In this document: in pieces, positions 55,981-63,423 of the stretch
Layout of the letters: each line of letters begins with the position of its first letter
Numbering within the stretch: the first letter of the stretch is position 1
Assembly (NCBI GenBank): GCA_017744935.1
Contig: JAGIAI010000032.1
Span: 1-64,000 of the forward strand
Source of the DNA: Variovorax sp.
GTDB lineage: Bacteria > Pseudomonadota > Gammaproteobacteria > Burkholderiales > Burkholderiaceae_C
Reading direction: 5' to 3'
DNA length: 64,000 bases
The notes under the pieces: model-generated
What the model was told of the DNA's origin: nothing
What the model saw: the letters and a program-made list of their open reading frames with translations, nothing else
Databases searched by the model: none
Program-made: the position numbers and the translations under genes

Positions 55981-55981
55981 T
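55976..55981 (+). promoter_or_regulatory. Likely -10 element of the tRNA-Lys gene
   Basis: TATAAT at the end of tcdA, 48 bases before the mature tRNA. No strong -35 is seen at the right distance, so support is moderate. Confidence 0.45.
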
Positions 55982-56029
55982 TTCTGGCTTTGCCGGATTC
56001 GAAGCCGGCAGAGATGCCTGAACAGGTAG

Positions 56030-56105
56030 GGGACGTTAGCTCAGTTGGTAGAGCAGCGGACTTTTAATCCGTTGGTCACTGGTTCGAATCCAGTACGTCC
56101 TACCA
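56030..56105 (+). tRNA. tRNA-Lys (anticodon UUU)
   Basis: A 76-base tRNA read directly: acceptor stem GGGACGT paired with ACGTCCT (first pair G-T), D-loop TTAGCTCAGTTGGTAGAGC, anticodon loop CTTTTAA with TTT, T-arm GGTTCGAATCC, discriminator A, encoded CCA. It is the integration target of the element that follows. Confidence 0.97.
56080..56105 (+). other. Likely attachment site at the 3' end of tRNA-Lys
   Basis: Tyrosine-recombinase elements often insert at the T-arm/acceptor end of tRNA genes, leaving the gene intact and a direct repeat at the far end. The integrase lies 80 bases past this tRNA. The matching att copy is outside the window, so the exact core cannot be set. Confidence 0.5.
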
Positions 56106-56185
56106 TTTAGGCCCCGCCAAATAAGGAAAGCTTGCTATCAAAAAGGTAGCGTCACAAGGCTTCCGGTGATGATTTGGGTAATGAT

Positions 56186-57457
56186 TCAGCCGGCGGTGCT
56201 TTCCGGTGCTGTCGCTGCTGCCGCAGGCGCTGCCGCAGCAGCCTCCTCGGCCTGTGGCTTCTTCGCGCTGGCGGCGCTCATCAGCGCTTGCATCTTCTCC
56301 ATCGCCAGATCGATCTCGCTGTCCTTGGTGTGCGTGTAGCGCATGACCATCGAGAGCGTCTTGTGGCCGCTCATCTTCTGCACGACTTGCAGATCGGCGC
56401 CGGTTTTTACAAAGGCGGTTACCGCGGTGTGCCGCAGCGAGTGGCGCACCAGCTTGTGCCCGATCTCGTCCTCGGTCAGCCCGGCCGCCTTGATGACGCG
56501 CGGCCATACGCTCGTGATCGACATGCGCCGGCCTTCCTTTGCCTTCGGCGTGCCGTCGCGCTTGAGCTTGCTCGGGAAAAGCCAGTCGGTGCGCTTCAAT
56601 CCCCGGCGCTTGATCCTCTCCTCTAAGTGCTCCACGAGGATGGGCGGCATCGGCTGCTCGCGCGCGCCCGCCTTCGCCTGATGGATGGCGATGCGCAGCC
56701 GGTCAAAGTCGATGTCGGCCACGCGGATGCGCAGCACCTCCGAGAGCCGCGCGGAGGTGTTCACGGCGACCATCACGAACGTGTGAATGTCCGGATCTGG
56801 ATCGAGCCGGGCGGCTTCGAGCAGCTTCGCCGTCTGGATCGCGTTCAGCGCATCGCGCGTCCCGTCCGCTTCCTTTGTCGGCTTGGCGTCCAGCGCGTGC
56901 GGCGGTATCAGCTTCCACTTGACGCCCTTGTTCAGCGCATGGCGCAGCGTGCTCAGTTCGCGGTTGACCGTCGCATCCGTAGTGAGCCGCTCGCGGCGCA
57001 GCACCTTCTCGGACAGCCGCTTCTTGCGATAAGCCCCGAATGCATGCTCGTCGATGCTGGCAGCGGGCAGGGCGCCCAAGTGCGGCAGCAGATGCAGCGC
57101 GAAGTGCGAGCGCTTCATCTCGACGCCTTTGCCGTCGCCTACCTCCAGCCGCTGGAGGTAGATCTCGGAGAGTTCGGCCAGCGTGAGCCCGGTCTTTCTC
57201 GCTGTGGGCAGTTGCAGCGTCGCCTCCCGCGCGCGGCTGCGAAGGCTTGCGAGCACCGAGCGCGCATCCTCCAGCGTGAAGCCCTCGCTCTCGAAGCCGA
57301 TGGCCCGGGAGACGCGCTGGCGGTTGATTTGCGTCGCGACCTTGAATTTGACGTCGCCGGATTTAAGGCGCTCGACGGTCAAGCCCTCGCCGGTGATCGA
57401 TTGGCCGGGCGCGAGCGCCTTGATGGCCTTGACTGAAAGGGCCGCGTTTCGCTTCAT
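56186..57457 (-). CDS. int: Tyrosine-type site-specific integrase
   Basis: A 423-residue tyrosine recombinase. The catalytic set is readable: Arg237 (SARLSEVL), His339-x-x-Arg342 (VRHSLRHTAVT), His365 (MSGHKTLS) and the nucleophile Tyr374 (VMRYTH). An N-terminal arm-binding and core-binding region precedes it. The tail (residues ~390-423) is Ala-rich and likely disordered. It reads toward the tRNA, a common layout, and overlaps the upstream gene's stop by four bases. Confidence 0.93.
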   Translation of the reverse strand: MKRNAALSVKAIKALAPGQSITGEGLTVERLKSGDVKFKVATQINRQRVSRAIGFESEGFTLEDARSVLASLRSRAREATLQLPTARKTGLTLAELSEIYLQRLEVGDGKGVEMKRSHFALHLLPHLGALPAASIDEHAFGAYRKKRLSEKVLRRERLTTDATVNRELSTLRHALNKGVKWKLIPPHALDAKPTKEADGTRDALNAIQTAKLLEAARLDPDPDIHTFVMVAVNTSARLSEVLRIRVADIDFDRLRIAIHQAKAGAREQPMPPILVEHLEERIKRRGLKRTDWLFPSKLKRDGTPKAKEGRRMSITSVWPRVIKAAGLTEDEIGHKLVRHSLRHTAVTAFVKTGADLQVVQKMSGHKTLSMVMRYTHTKDSEIDLAMEKMQALMSAASAKKPQAEEAAAAAPAAAATAPESTAG

Positions 57458-58176
57458 CGCTTGGCCCCCCCTTTGGCTGCCCGCGCAATCGCGGCGCGGA
57501 TGGCATCGATCAGTACATCGGGCGGAATGTCCTTAGCTCTCGCCTCGGCGAGGAACTCCTCCAAGAGGGCAGGGCCGGCCGGCGCTCCGCGCAGGCTCTC
57601 GGCGGCGCGAGCCGCGCAGGCCGCGAGCGCGGCGCGGTCGATGTGCTTCGGGCCAATCGCCGCGTGGATCGCATCCCAAGCTTCGAGCGCTGCGTCGGCC
57701 AGTTGCTCGCGGCTGAGCGGCCGCCCGGCCTTCGAGGCGGCGGCTCTCATGAACGAGCGCAGCGCGTCCGCTTGCATGCGCTCGCTGGCCGGGAAGGCCT
57801 CCTCGCGCAGCAACTGCACGCGATTGACCATGCGCCTGCGCGCATCGCCCGCCCATGTGGCGAGCGTGAGATCGAGGGCGCTGATCGGCTCGCCCGGGTG
57901 GTCGTCCAGCGCGACCATCGTGCGCACCGCATCGCGGGCGAGCAACAGGTTCACGTATTCGGAGAAGGAGAGCCCGCGCTCGGCCATCGCTAGCGCGGCG
58001 GCCTCGCGCAGTAGCGGCGAGATCCGGATCGTCGCGTTCTCGGCCGGCCCGCCGGCCCTGCCTGCATCGATGGCTCGGCGCTCCTCCGCAGTGAGGTCGT
58101 CGGCCTGCGCGATGCGCTTTTTCTGGCGCGTCGCTCTCGGTTTTTTCTCGGGGTTTGTACTCGATCCGTTGGTCAT
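57454..58176 (-). CDS. Ribbon-helix-helix-like DNA-binding protein, element regulator
   Basis: A 240-residue protein of unknown family. Residues ~35-70 (NATIRISPLLREAAALAMAERGLSFSEYVNLLLARDAV) look like a ribbon-helix-helix domain; the rest is helical and Ala/Arg-rich. Coupled to the integrase by a four-base overlap. The ATG at 58176 is preferred over a GTG at 58218 because the latter would place the operator repeats in the gene. It may control its own unit through the divergent inverted repeats. Confidence 0.6.
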   Translation of the reverse strand: MTNGSSTNPEKKPRATRQKKRIAQADDLTAEERRAIDAGRAGGPAENATIRISPLLREAAALAMAERGLSFSEYVNLLLARDAVRTMVALDDHPGEPISALDLTLATWAGDARRRMVNRVQLLREEAFPASERMQADALRSFMRAAASKAGRPLSREQLADAALEAWDAIHAAIGPKHIDRAALAACAARAAESLRGAPAGPALLEEFLAEARAKDIPPDVLIDAIRAAIARAAKGGAKR

Positions 58177-58180
58177 CTCA

Positions 58181-58280
58181 TATCGCAATTTATGGCTGCA
58201 TAGGCAGTCAGGCCGCACTCTAGCATATGCCGTGAAAATTGCGATAGAGTGGCATAACGCAATGCAAATAGATTGCGTTA
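58181..58280. promoter_or_regulatory. Paired inverted repeats in the divergent control region of the element
   Basis: Two inverted-repeat pairs share a CGCAAT core. TATCGCAATTT (58181-58191) faces AAATTGCGATA (58236-58246). TAACGCAAT (58255-58263) faces ATTGCGTTA (58272-58280) across 8 bases. They cover the starts of both divergent genes, as operators would. The binding protein is not known; the flanking RHH-like or HTH protein is the first candidate. Confidence 0.65.
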
Positions 58281-58306
58281 ACTAGATGAAAGCGGAAGGA
58301 GTGACG

Positions 58307-58657
58307 ATGGCAATCGATCTGGACAAGCTGGAGGCCGAGCTAGAGAAGCGGCGCCGCGTGGCGCAGATGTTCGCCGGGCTGCCGGATGACACGCTGCTCA
58401 ATACGTCGCAGGCTGCGGCCTTCTTGGGGCTCCAGCCCCAGACACTGGCGCAATGGCGCTGCGAAGGCGTCGGGCCGACGCACAGCGGCGGCCGGCCGAT
58501 CTACTACAGCGTCAAGGCGCTGAACGACTTCGCGGCATCGCGCCGGAAGGCCGTCGAGGCCCCGGGCGCCGCCAAGGCGCGGCAGGCGCAGGCGATGGGC
58601 CGGCTCAGCGCGCCGGCCGGGCTCTCCTCGCGCAAGGCTGCGCCGCGAGCGGCTTAA
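58307..58657 (+). CDS. Helix-turn-helix DNA-binding protein (AlpA/excisionase-like)
   Basis: A 116-residue protein. LLNTSQAAAFLGLQPQTLAQWRCEGVGPTHSGGRPIYYSVKALNDFAASRRK is a MerR-like winged HTH of the type in AlpA and excisionases. The ATG at 58307 has GGAAGGAG six bases upstream, better than the ATG at 58286. Position at the element's divergent promoter suggests control of integration or early genes. Confidence 0.8.
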   Translation: MAIDLDKLEAELEKRRRVAQMFAGLPDDTLLNTSQAAAFLGLQPQTLAQWRCEGVGPTHSGGRPIYYSVKALNDFAASRRKAVEAPGAAKARQAQAMGRLSAPAGLSSRKAAPRAA

Positions 58658-58695
58658 AAAAAAGGCCGGCACACGCGCGTCACGCGTATCCGGCC
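58656..58695 (-). terminator. Hairpin with A/T tract, minus-strand terminator
   Basis: GGCCGG and CCGGCC enclose a nested ACGCG...CGCGT stem. On the minus strand this hairpin is followed by eight T residues, giving terminator shape for leftward transcription. It would protect the control region from antisense transcripts. Confidence 0.55.
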
Positions 58696-58787
58696 GGGGA
58701 GAGCTTCCAGTTGGCGCCGCCATCGTAGCCCGCTGCCTGCCCGCCCGCCAACCTGCCGCGCGCCCACCGGCCATGTGGAGAGCACCA

Positions 58788-59057
58788 ATGGCAACTGCAA
58801 CGATTCCCTCCGAGCGCTCCTTCGAGGTCGGCTGCGGCCTGCGGCTGACGGTCGTCAATCTAGGCGAGGCGCGCGAATTCATCGGGCTATTCAGATTCGT
58901 CCGGCCGCGCGCCTTCGGCTTCGGGTGGTGGCCTCGCGAGCCGACGCCGGCCGAGCGGGAAGCGCTGAACGCGGAGATCGAGCGCGTGGTGCGGATCGCC
59001 TTGTGCGGGTTCTCAGATGGTCGGCTACCGGTCCTGATCGGAGGCCTGACATGCTGA
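58788..59057 (+). CDS. Hypothetical protein
   Basis: An 89-residue protein with no family I recognise: MATATIPSERSFEVGCGLRLTVVN then a Trp/Arg-rich centre and a helical end. The ATG at 58788 has GGAG seven bases upstream. It overlaps the next small gene by seven bases, supporting real translation. Confidence 0.55.
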   Translation: MATATIPSERSFEVGCGLRLTVVNLGEAREFIGLFRFVRPRAFGFGWWPREPTPAEREALNAEIERVVRIALCGFSDGRLPVLIGGLTC

Positions 59058-59284
59058 GCGACAGTGGCGATAGCGACGGCGGCGATTGGGCCGGCGACGA
59101 TGGCAACGGTGATCCAGCCGCGAGAGAGCTTGTCGAGATCGTCATCGCGTTGCGTGCGGCCGGGCATGTGGTCTACGAGACAGGCAACGGCTTCATCGTG
59201 GCCCGCTGGGGGCGAACCCTCGAACTGCCGGATTTCGCGGCGCTGCGGGCCTTTGCGGCCCGCGTCACAGGGGCCCGGCCATGA
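59051..59284 (+). CDS. Hypothetical protein
   Basis: A 77-residue acidic-start protein (MLSDSGDSDGGDWAGDDGNG) followed by a compact domain (LVEIVIALRAAGHVVYETGNGFIVARWGRTLELPDFAAL). No recognised family. Overlaps both neighbours by a few bases (ATGA with the next), typical of an element operon. Confidence 0.6.
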   Translation: MLSDSGDSDGGDWAGDDGNGDPAARELVEIVIALRAAGHVVYETGNGFIVARWGRTLELPDFAALRAFAARVTGARP

Positions 59285-59580
59285 GCGCGGTAGACGGGCG
59301 CCTGCGCGAGGCCGCTCTGCAATGGGCCGCCGCATACCGCGCGAAGCAGGCGGCCGCCAGCGCCAAGCGCAAGGCCGCAGAGGCCGCGCGCCATGCTGGC
59401 TTCTGGACGAGCGAGCGCGACCGCGTCCGGCGTGCCGACGAGCAGTTGGGCGCGGCCCGCGCTGCGCTGCGCGCCGCCACGAAGGATCTGCTCGCGGTGA
59501 TCGATCCGAAGCCGCTGACCATCCGCGTGCGAGCGCGCGTGGTGCCGGTCGCCCAGATCGAGATAGGGAGCCGCCCGTGA
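59281..59580 (+). CDS. Hypothetical coiled-coil protein
   Basis: A 99-residue Ala/Arg-rich, mostly helical protein with coiled-coil character over residues ~8-70, no recognised family. Starts ATGA-overlapping the previous gene and ends GTGA-overlapping the initiator gene. Confidence 0.55.
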   Translation: MSAVDGRLREAALQWAAAYRAKQAAASAKRKAAEAARHAGFWTSERDRVRRADEQLGAARAALRAATKDLLAVIDPKPLTIRVRARVVPVAQIEIGSRP

Positions 59581-60464
59581 GCTTCAAGGTGACTTCGCTC
59601 GTCTGGGATCGCTCCGCCAATCGGGCGCCGGCTCTGCACATGCTCGTGCTGCTGCTGCTCGCGGATCGGGCCGATGACGCCGGGTTCGCCTATCCCTCGA
59701 TTGAGGGCATGGCGCAGGAACTGGAAGTGGGGCAGACCAGCATCCGGCGCGCCTTGCATGCCCTCATCGCGAGCGGCGAGGTCCGCATCGATACGCCATC
59801 GGCCGGCGGGCGCGGGCGCAGCAATGTCTACCGGATCGACATCGCTCTGCTGCGATCACAGAGCCCACGGCGGGCCGGCCAAACCCTACCGCCCTTGGCA
59901 GGGATTCGAGCGCCCAAACCCTCCCGCGAGCGGCAGGGTTACGAGCAGCAAACCCTACCGCTGGTGGCGCAAAACCCTGCCGCTGGTGGCGCCGAAACCC
60001 TACCACCAGCGGCCCCCCAACCTATCAATGAACCTATCAAGAACCGGTCAGGTCATCGGCTGCCGCCGATGACAGGCACGCGCGCGACGAAGCGGGCACC
60101 GACAACAGCCGGCAAAGCGTGCCTGCCGGAGTGCCCGTGCAAAGATCTCGTGGCGCTCTATCACGAGCACCTGCCGGAACTGCCGAGGGTCATGACCATC
60201 GGCCCGGAGCGGAAGAAGAAGCTCCACCAACTCTGGCGCTGGATGCTCACAGAGCGGAAGCTGAGCGACTTGCAGCCCCGCGCGGCCAATGCGGAGGAGG
60301 CGCTCGCCTATGCCGGGGCATTCTTCGCGCAAGCGCGCCGCGACGACTTCATCATGGGCCGCCGGCCTCCGGGCAAGGGCCATGAGGGGTGGCGCGCGGA
60401 CCTTGACTATCTGCTGAGCGAGAAGGGCATCAGCCGCGTGCTTGAAAAGGCCGACGATGATTGA
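59577..60464 (+). CDS. Replication initiator-like protein with winged HTH
   Basis: A 295-residue protein. Residues 1-75 form a winged HTH (LLLLADRADDAGFAYPSIEG, QTSIRRALHALIASGEVRI) as in phage O-type and plasmid initiators. A low-complexity Pro/Ala/Arg linker (~95-175) follows, then a helical C-domain (LVALYHEHLPELPRVMTIGPERKKKLHQLWRWML). The linker DNA holds iterons, as in lambda O. GTG start at 59577 overlaps the previous stop and has AGGGAG upstream. It immediately precedes the helicase gene. Function is inferred from architecture. Confidence 0.72.
   Translation: MSFKVTSLVWDRSANRAPALHMLVLLLLADRADDAGFAYPSIEGMAQELEVGQTSIRRALHALIASGEVRIDTPSAGGRGRSNVYRIDIALLRSQSPRRAGQTLPPLAGIRAPKPSRERQGYEQQTLPLVAQNPAAGGAETLPPAAPQPINEPIKNRSGHRLPPMTGTRATKRAPTTAGKACLPECPCKDLVALYHEHLPELPRVMTIGPERKKKLHQLWRWMLTERKLSDLQPRAANAEEALAYAGAFFAQARRDDFIMGRRPPGKGHEGWRADLDYLLSEKGISRVLEKADDD
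59881..60040 (+). repeat. Iterons and AT-richer repeats: probable replication origin
   Basis: Five direct copies of AAACCCTxCC(G/A)C start at 59881, 59916, 59950, 59972 and 59995. The last three are spaced 22-23 bases, typical of iterons; copies 3 and 4 share AAACCCT(A/G)CCGCTGGTGGCGC. Inverted partials lie at 59897 and 59931. Next come two AACCTATCAA repeats at 60019 and 60031. The tract lies in the linker of the initiator gene. Confidence 0.75.
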
Positions 60465-61833
60465 CGACGCCGCGAACCTGCGCACGCCGCCGCAGAGCAT
60501 CGAGGCGGAATCGAGCGTGCTCGGCGCGCTGCTGCTCGACAACGCCGCCTTCAGCCAGGTCGAGAGCCTGCTCGATGCGGGCAGCTTCTACCGCAGAGAG
60601 CACCGGCTGATCTACGCCGCGATCTCCGCGCAGATTCTCGCGAGCCGGCCCGCCGATGTGATCACGGTGCATGAGCATCTCGCCTCGCGAGCCGAGGCCG
60701 AGCAGGCCGGCGGGCTGGCGTACCTCAACGAACTCGCGCAGTACGTTCCGAGCGCGGGCAATATCCGCCGCTACGCCGAGATCGTGCGCGAGCGCTGCAT
60801 CCGGCGAAAGCTCGTCGGCGCGGCCGATGAGATCGCCAGCGCAGCGTTCGACCCGCAGGGGCGCTCGGTGGAGGCGCTCATCGATGCGGCGCAGATGGCG
60901 GTGGCGCGCCTCGCCACGGCGCGCGGGAAGCGGCGGGAGCCGCAGCACATCCGCGACTCGCTGCCCGCGTACATCGCGCACTTGCAGGATCTCGCGGAAG
61001 GGAAGAATCCGGCGATCCCGACCGGGCTCGGCGGGCTCGATGCGCTGCTCAATGGCGGCCTGCGCCGAGGCGAGTTGTTCGTGCTCGGCGCGCGGCCGAA
61101 GGTCGGCAAAACCGCGCTCGGGCTCGCCATCGCGCGCCACGTGGCCCGCTCGCTGCCCGTGCTCTACCTCTCGCAGGAGATGGCCGTCTACGAACTGATG
61201 AACCGGCATGCGGCGGCGCTCGGCGGCTGCGATCTCGGCGCGATCCGGCGCGCCGATCCGCATGATCCGAAGATGTGGGATGCCCTGAGCCGCGCCGCCG
61301 AGATCATGGCCTCGCTCGATCTGCTGCATGACGACCAGACCGCGCTGCGCCTGTTCGATATCAAACGCAAGGCGATCGAGACCAAGCGCCAGCGCGGCGA
61401 CCTCGCGCTGCTCGTGGTCGATTTCCTGCAACTGATGGACGGCGGCGGAGGCGAGGACAACCGCAACCGCGAACTCGATGTGATCGCCAACGGCCTCAAG
61501 GCGCTCGCGGGGGATCTCGATCTCGCCTGCATCCTTCTGAGCCAGTTGAACCGCAAGGCGGACGAGCACTTCGCGCCGCCCACGATGACGCACCTGCGCG
61601 ACTCCGGAGCTATTGAGGCCGCTGCCGATGCCGTCGCGCTCATGTTCACGCCGAACATGCACCCGCTGTCGCGCAAGGAGCCGGAGTTCGCCGGCTACTC
61701 GGAGGTGCATCTCGTCGCCCATCGCAGCGGCGCGACGGGCTTGGTCCCGCTGAGCTTCCACGCGCCGTTCCAGCAGCTAAGCGATTGGCGCGGCCCCCGC
61801 CCCGAGCGAGCGAGCAGGGCGCGAATCGAGTAA
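60457..61833 (+). CDS. DnaB-like replicative helicase
   Basis: A 458-residue hexameric helicase of the DnaB family. N-domain SIEAESSVLGALLLDNAAFSQVESLL, Walker A ARPKVGKTALG near residue 215, Walker B LALLVVDFLQLM, and the arginine/motif-4 region SQLNRKADEHFAPPTMTHLRDSGAIEAAADAVALM. The ATG at 60457 overlaps the initiator stop by eight bases. It likely loads at the adjacent iteron origin and marks the element as self-replicating at some stage. Confidence 0.92.
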   Translation: MIDDAANLRTPPQSIEAESSVLGALLLDNAAFSQVESLLDAGSFYRREHRLIYAAISAQILASRPADVITVHEHLASRAEAEQAGGLAYLNELAQYVPSAGNIRRYAEIVRERCIRRKLVGAADEIASAAFDPQGRSVEALIDAAQMAVARLATARGKRREPQHIRDSLPAYIAHLQDLAEGKNPAIPTGLGGLDALLNGGLRRGELFVLGARPKVGKTALGLAIARHVARSLPVLYLSQEMAVYELMNRHAAALGGCDLGAIRRADPHDPKMWDALSRAAEIMASLDLLHDDQTALRLFDIKRKAIETKRQRGDLALLVVDFLQLMDGGGGEDNRNRELDVIANGLKALAGDLDLACILLSQLNRKADEHFAPPTMTHLRDSGAIEAAADAVALMFTPNMHPLSRKEPEFAGYSEVHLVAHRSGATGLVPLSFHAPFQQLSDWRGPRPERASRARIE

Positions 61834-61855
61834 CCCTTTTACGGAGGTATCCAAC

Positions 61856-62143
61856 ATGACTCAAGACCGGAAGCAGCCCACGAAGACACTCGACGACGTG
61901 ATCGCCGAGCGCCTCGCAGACCCAAGGGCCTGCATCGCATCCACGGCCGCCGCGACTTTTCTCCAGATCCACGAGCGGCTTGCCGAGCACCTCGAAGCCG
62001 GCGCCATGCATCGCTCCGAGGCCGAGACGTTCGGCGCCGAACTCGTACTCGGCTTTTTGGCTTCGCTCAGCGGCGGCGCCACTTGCGAGAGCCTCGCCGC
62101 CACCGCAGAGCATCTGCGGCAATCGGCAGCGACGCGCCACTGA
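61856..62143 (+). CDS. Hypothetical protein
   Basis: A 95-residue helical protein, not recognised (TLDDVIAERLADPRACIASTAAATFLQIHERLAEHLE). A strong GGAGG ribosome site lies eight bases before the ATG. Last gene of the rightward replication run. Confidence 0.6.
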   Translation: MTQDRKQPTKTLDDVIAERLADPRACIASTAAATFLQIHERLAEHLEAGAMHRSEAETFGAELVLGFLASLSGGATCESLAATAEHLRQSAATRH

Positions 62144-62153
62144 CGACGGCTCT

Positions 62154-62543
62154 TTATGGTTCCGGGTAGTCAAGGCACCAGACATGCAGACGCATGTTGT
62201 GCGCTCTGGCAAAGTTAATCCGTCCCCTGCCTTCGCCTATTCGCGTTTGGCGTCGCCCCTCAATTGGCGCGGTATAGGCGAGCACCGCTGGGACTTCATG
62301 CGCGGGTGTGTCGAATGCGCCATCGCGGAAAGTGCGCAAGTCCGCAGGCCGTTCGACCTCCAGCCAAGTGAAGTCATCGTCGGCGGCGAACTGCCTTATC
62401 TCCTCCACGGTGAGGCGGCCGACATATCGCCTTGTATGGTCGCGCGGCGATAGCTTTCGTTCGAGCAACACGACGCCGACGACCTTGAATTCATCATCAA
62501 AGTCGAGAGACGGGTCACCGACGGATTGCTCAGGCTTGGACAT
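62154..62543 (-). CDS. Hypothetical protein, partner of the overlapping upstream gene
   Basis: A 129-residue acidic protein (DDEFKVVGVVLLERKLSPRDHTRRYVGRL, FAADDDFTWLEVERPADLRTF). No family recognised. Its start lies 14 bases inside the preceding minus-strand gene, so the two are translated together. The pair is opposite to the replication genes and looks like accessory cargo. Confidence 0.6.
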   Translation of the reverse strand: MSKPEQSVGDPSLDFDDEFKVVGVVLLERKLSPRDHTRRYVGRLTVEEIRQFAADDDFTWLEVERPADLRTFRDGAFDTPAHEVPAVLAYTAPIEGRRQTRIGEGRGRINFARAHNMRLHVWCLDYPEP

Positions 62544-63024
62544 GGCGACCGCCCTTCGTAAAGCCCATCTGCGACTCCGTCCAGCGGCCGTTCAAGTACC
62601 TCTCGAAGCGCAGGTCGGCCAGCGGCACCGCATCGGCGCTGGCGAACCATTGGGCCGGGTTCGCGCCTTTCATGCGGCCTACGTGCTCCAGCCTCGCGCG
62701 GACTTCGTCGGGCGTGCCGGCCAGCGCGCATGCGGTCCCCCAGTCAAGCAGCCTTGAATCCGTGGCAGGAAGTCCGAAGCGCACGCAGCCGATGCGCGCG
62801 CTCAATTCCTTGAACGTCAGCCCGCGCAGGGCGCCGCACTCGCGCACCATCATGGTCGTCGTGGGCTCCCACTTGTGATGCGTGGAGAACCAGAGCATGG
62901 GGCGCTCGCCTTTGGCCAACAGCGCCTCGCCCGGTTTCAGCTTGCCGCTCGCGATGATGGCGTCGAGCCGCGAGCCGTTTGTGTAGTGCCAAGCTATGAA
63001 ATGGATAACATCAGAAGTAGTCAT
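62530..63024 (-). CDS. Hypothetical protein with an ADP-ribosyltransferase-like start
   Basis: A 164-residue protein. Its N-terminus (IHFIAWHYTNGSRLDAIIASGKLKPGEALL) loosely resembles the HYT...L..I...G.L opening of DarT-type and RNA 2'-phosphotransferase-like folds; then PMLWFSTHHKWEPTT. That link is weak and by eye only. The ATG at 63024 has AAGGAG seven to eight bases upstream and is preferred to 63078. It overlaps the 129-residue gene downstream. Confidence 0.6.
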   Translation of the reverse strand: MTTSDVIHFIAWHYTNGSRLDAIIASGKLKPGEALLAKGERPMLWFSTHHKWEPTTTMMVRECGALRGLTFKELSARIGCVRFGLPATDSRLLDWGTACALAGTPDEVRARLEHVGRMKGANPAQWFASADAVPLADLRFERYLNGRWTESQMGFTKGGRHVQA

Positions 63025-63197
63025 CGGGCGCTCCTTACGCTTGATGATCAGCAGGCCTCGGGGTGTTACCAGCACCACGGGGCCTGCGCCTTTGTACCGC
63101 GTATCAGCGCGCAGCGGAATGGCGCCCTGAGCGGGGATCGGCCTGCCGCTGGCACATGGGCAGCGGCGGCACTGGAGAACGGCTCCACCGGCCGCTA

Positions 63198-63371
63198 TTC
63201 GCTTTCGTGGCGCGCTCGCCGTGCGAAGCCTGATGCATCGCCGTCCGCGCCGAGCAGATCCCGCAGGCTGTAGCCGCGCCGCTCAATCTCGACGCGCAGC
63301 TTGAGCAGGGCCTTGGCCTCGGTCTTGATCGGGGAGTGAATCGAGGAGAATCCGCGCGGGCCGCAGTCGGG
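63198..63371 (-). pseudogene. Possible gene remnant without a start codon
   Basis: Between two stops (63372 and 63195) the minus strand reads a protein-like stretch of about 58 codons (SPIKTEAKALLKLRVEIE, RRGYSLRDLLGADG). It has no ATG, GTG or TTG start. It may be a decayed gene end. The rest of 63025-63423 shows nothing I can call. Confidence 0.3.
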
Positions 63372-63423
63372 CTAGAAGCAGACTGTCGAAGCTGCCAGCC
63401 AATCTTCAACCACCGAGACCTGA

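Noticed and set aside
63104..63409. 101-residue minus-strand frame after the kinase start
   Set aside because: Arg/Ser/Pro-rich composition typical of out-of-frame GC-rich DNA; no ribosome site.
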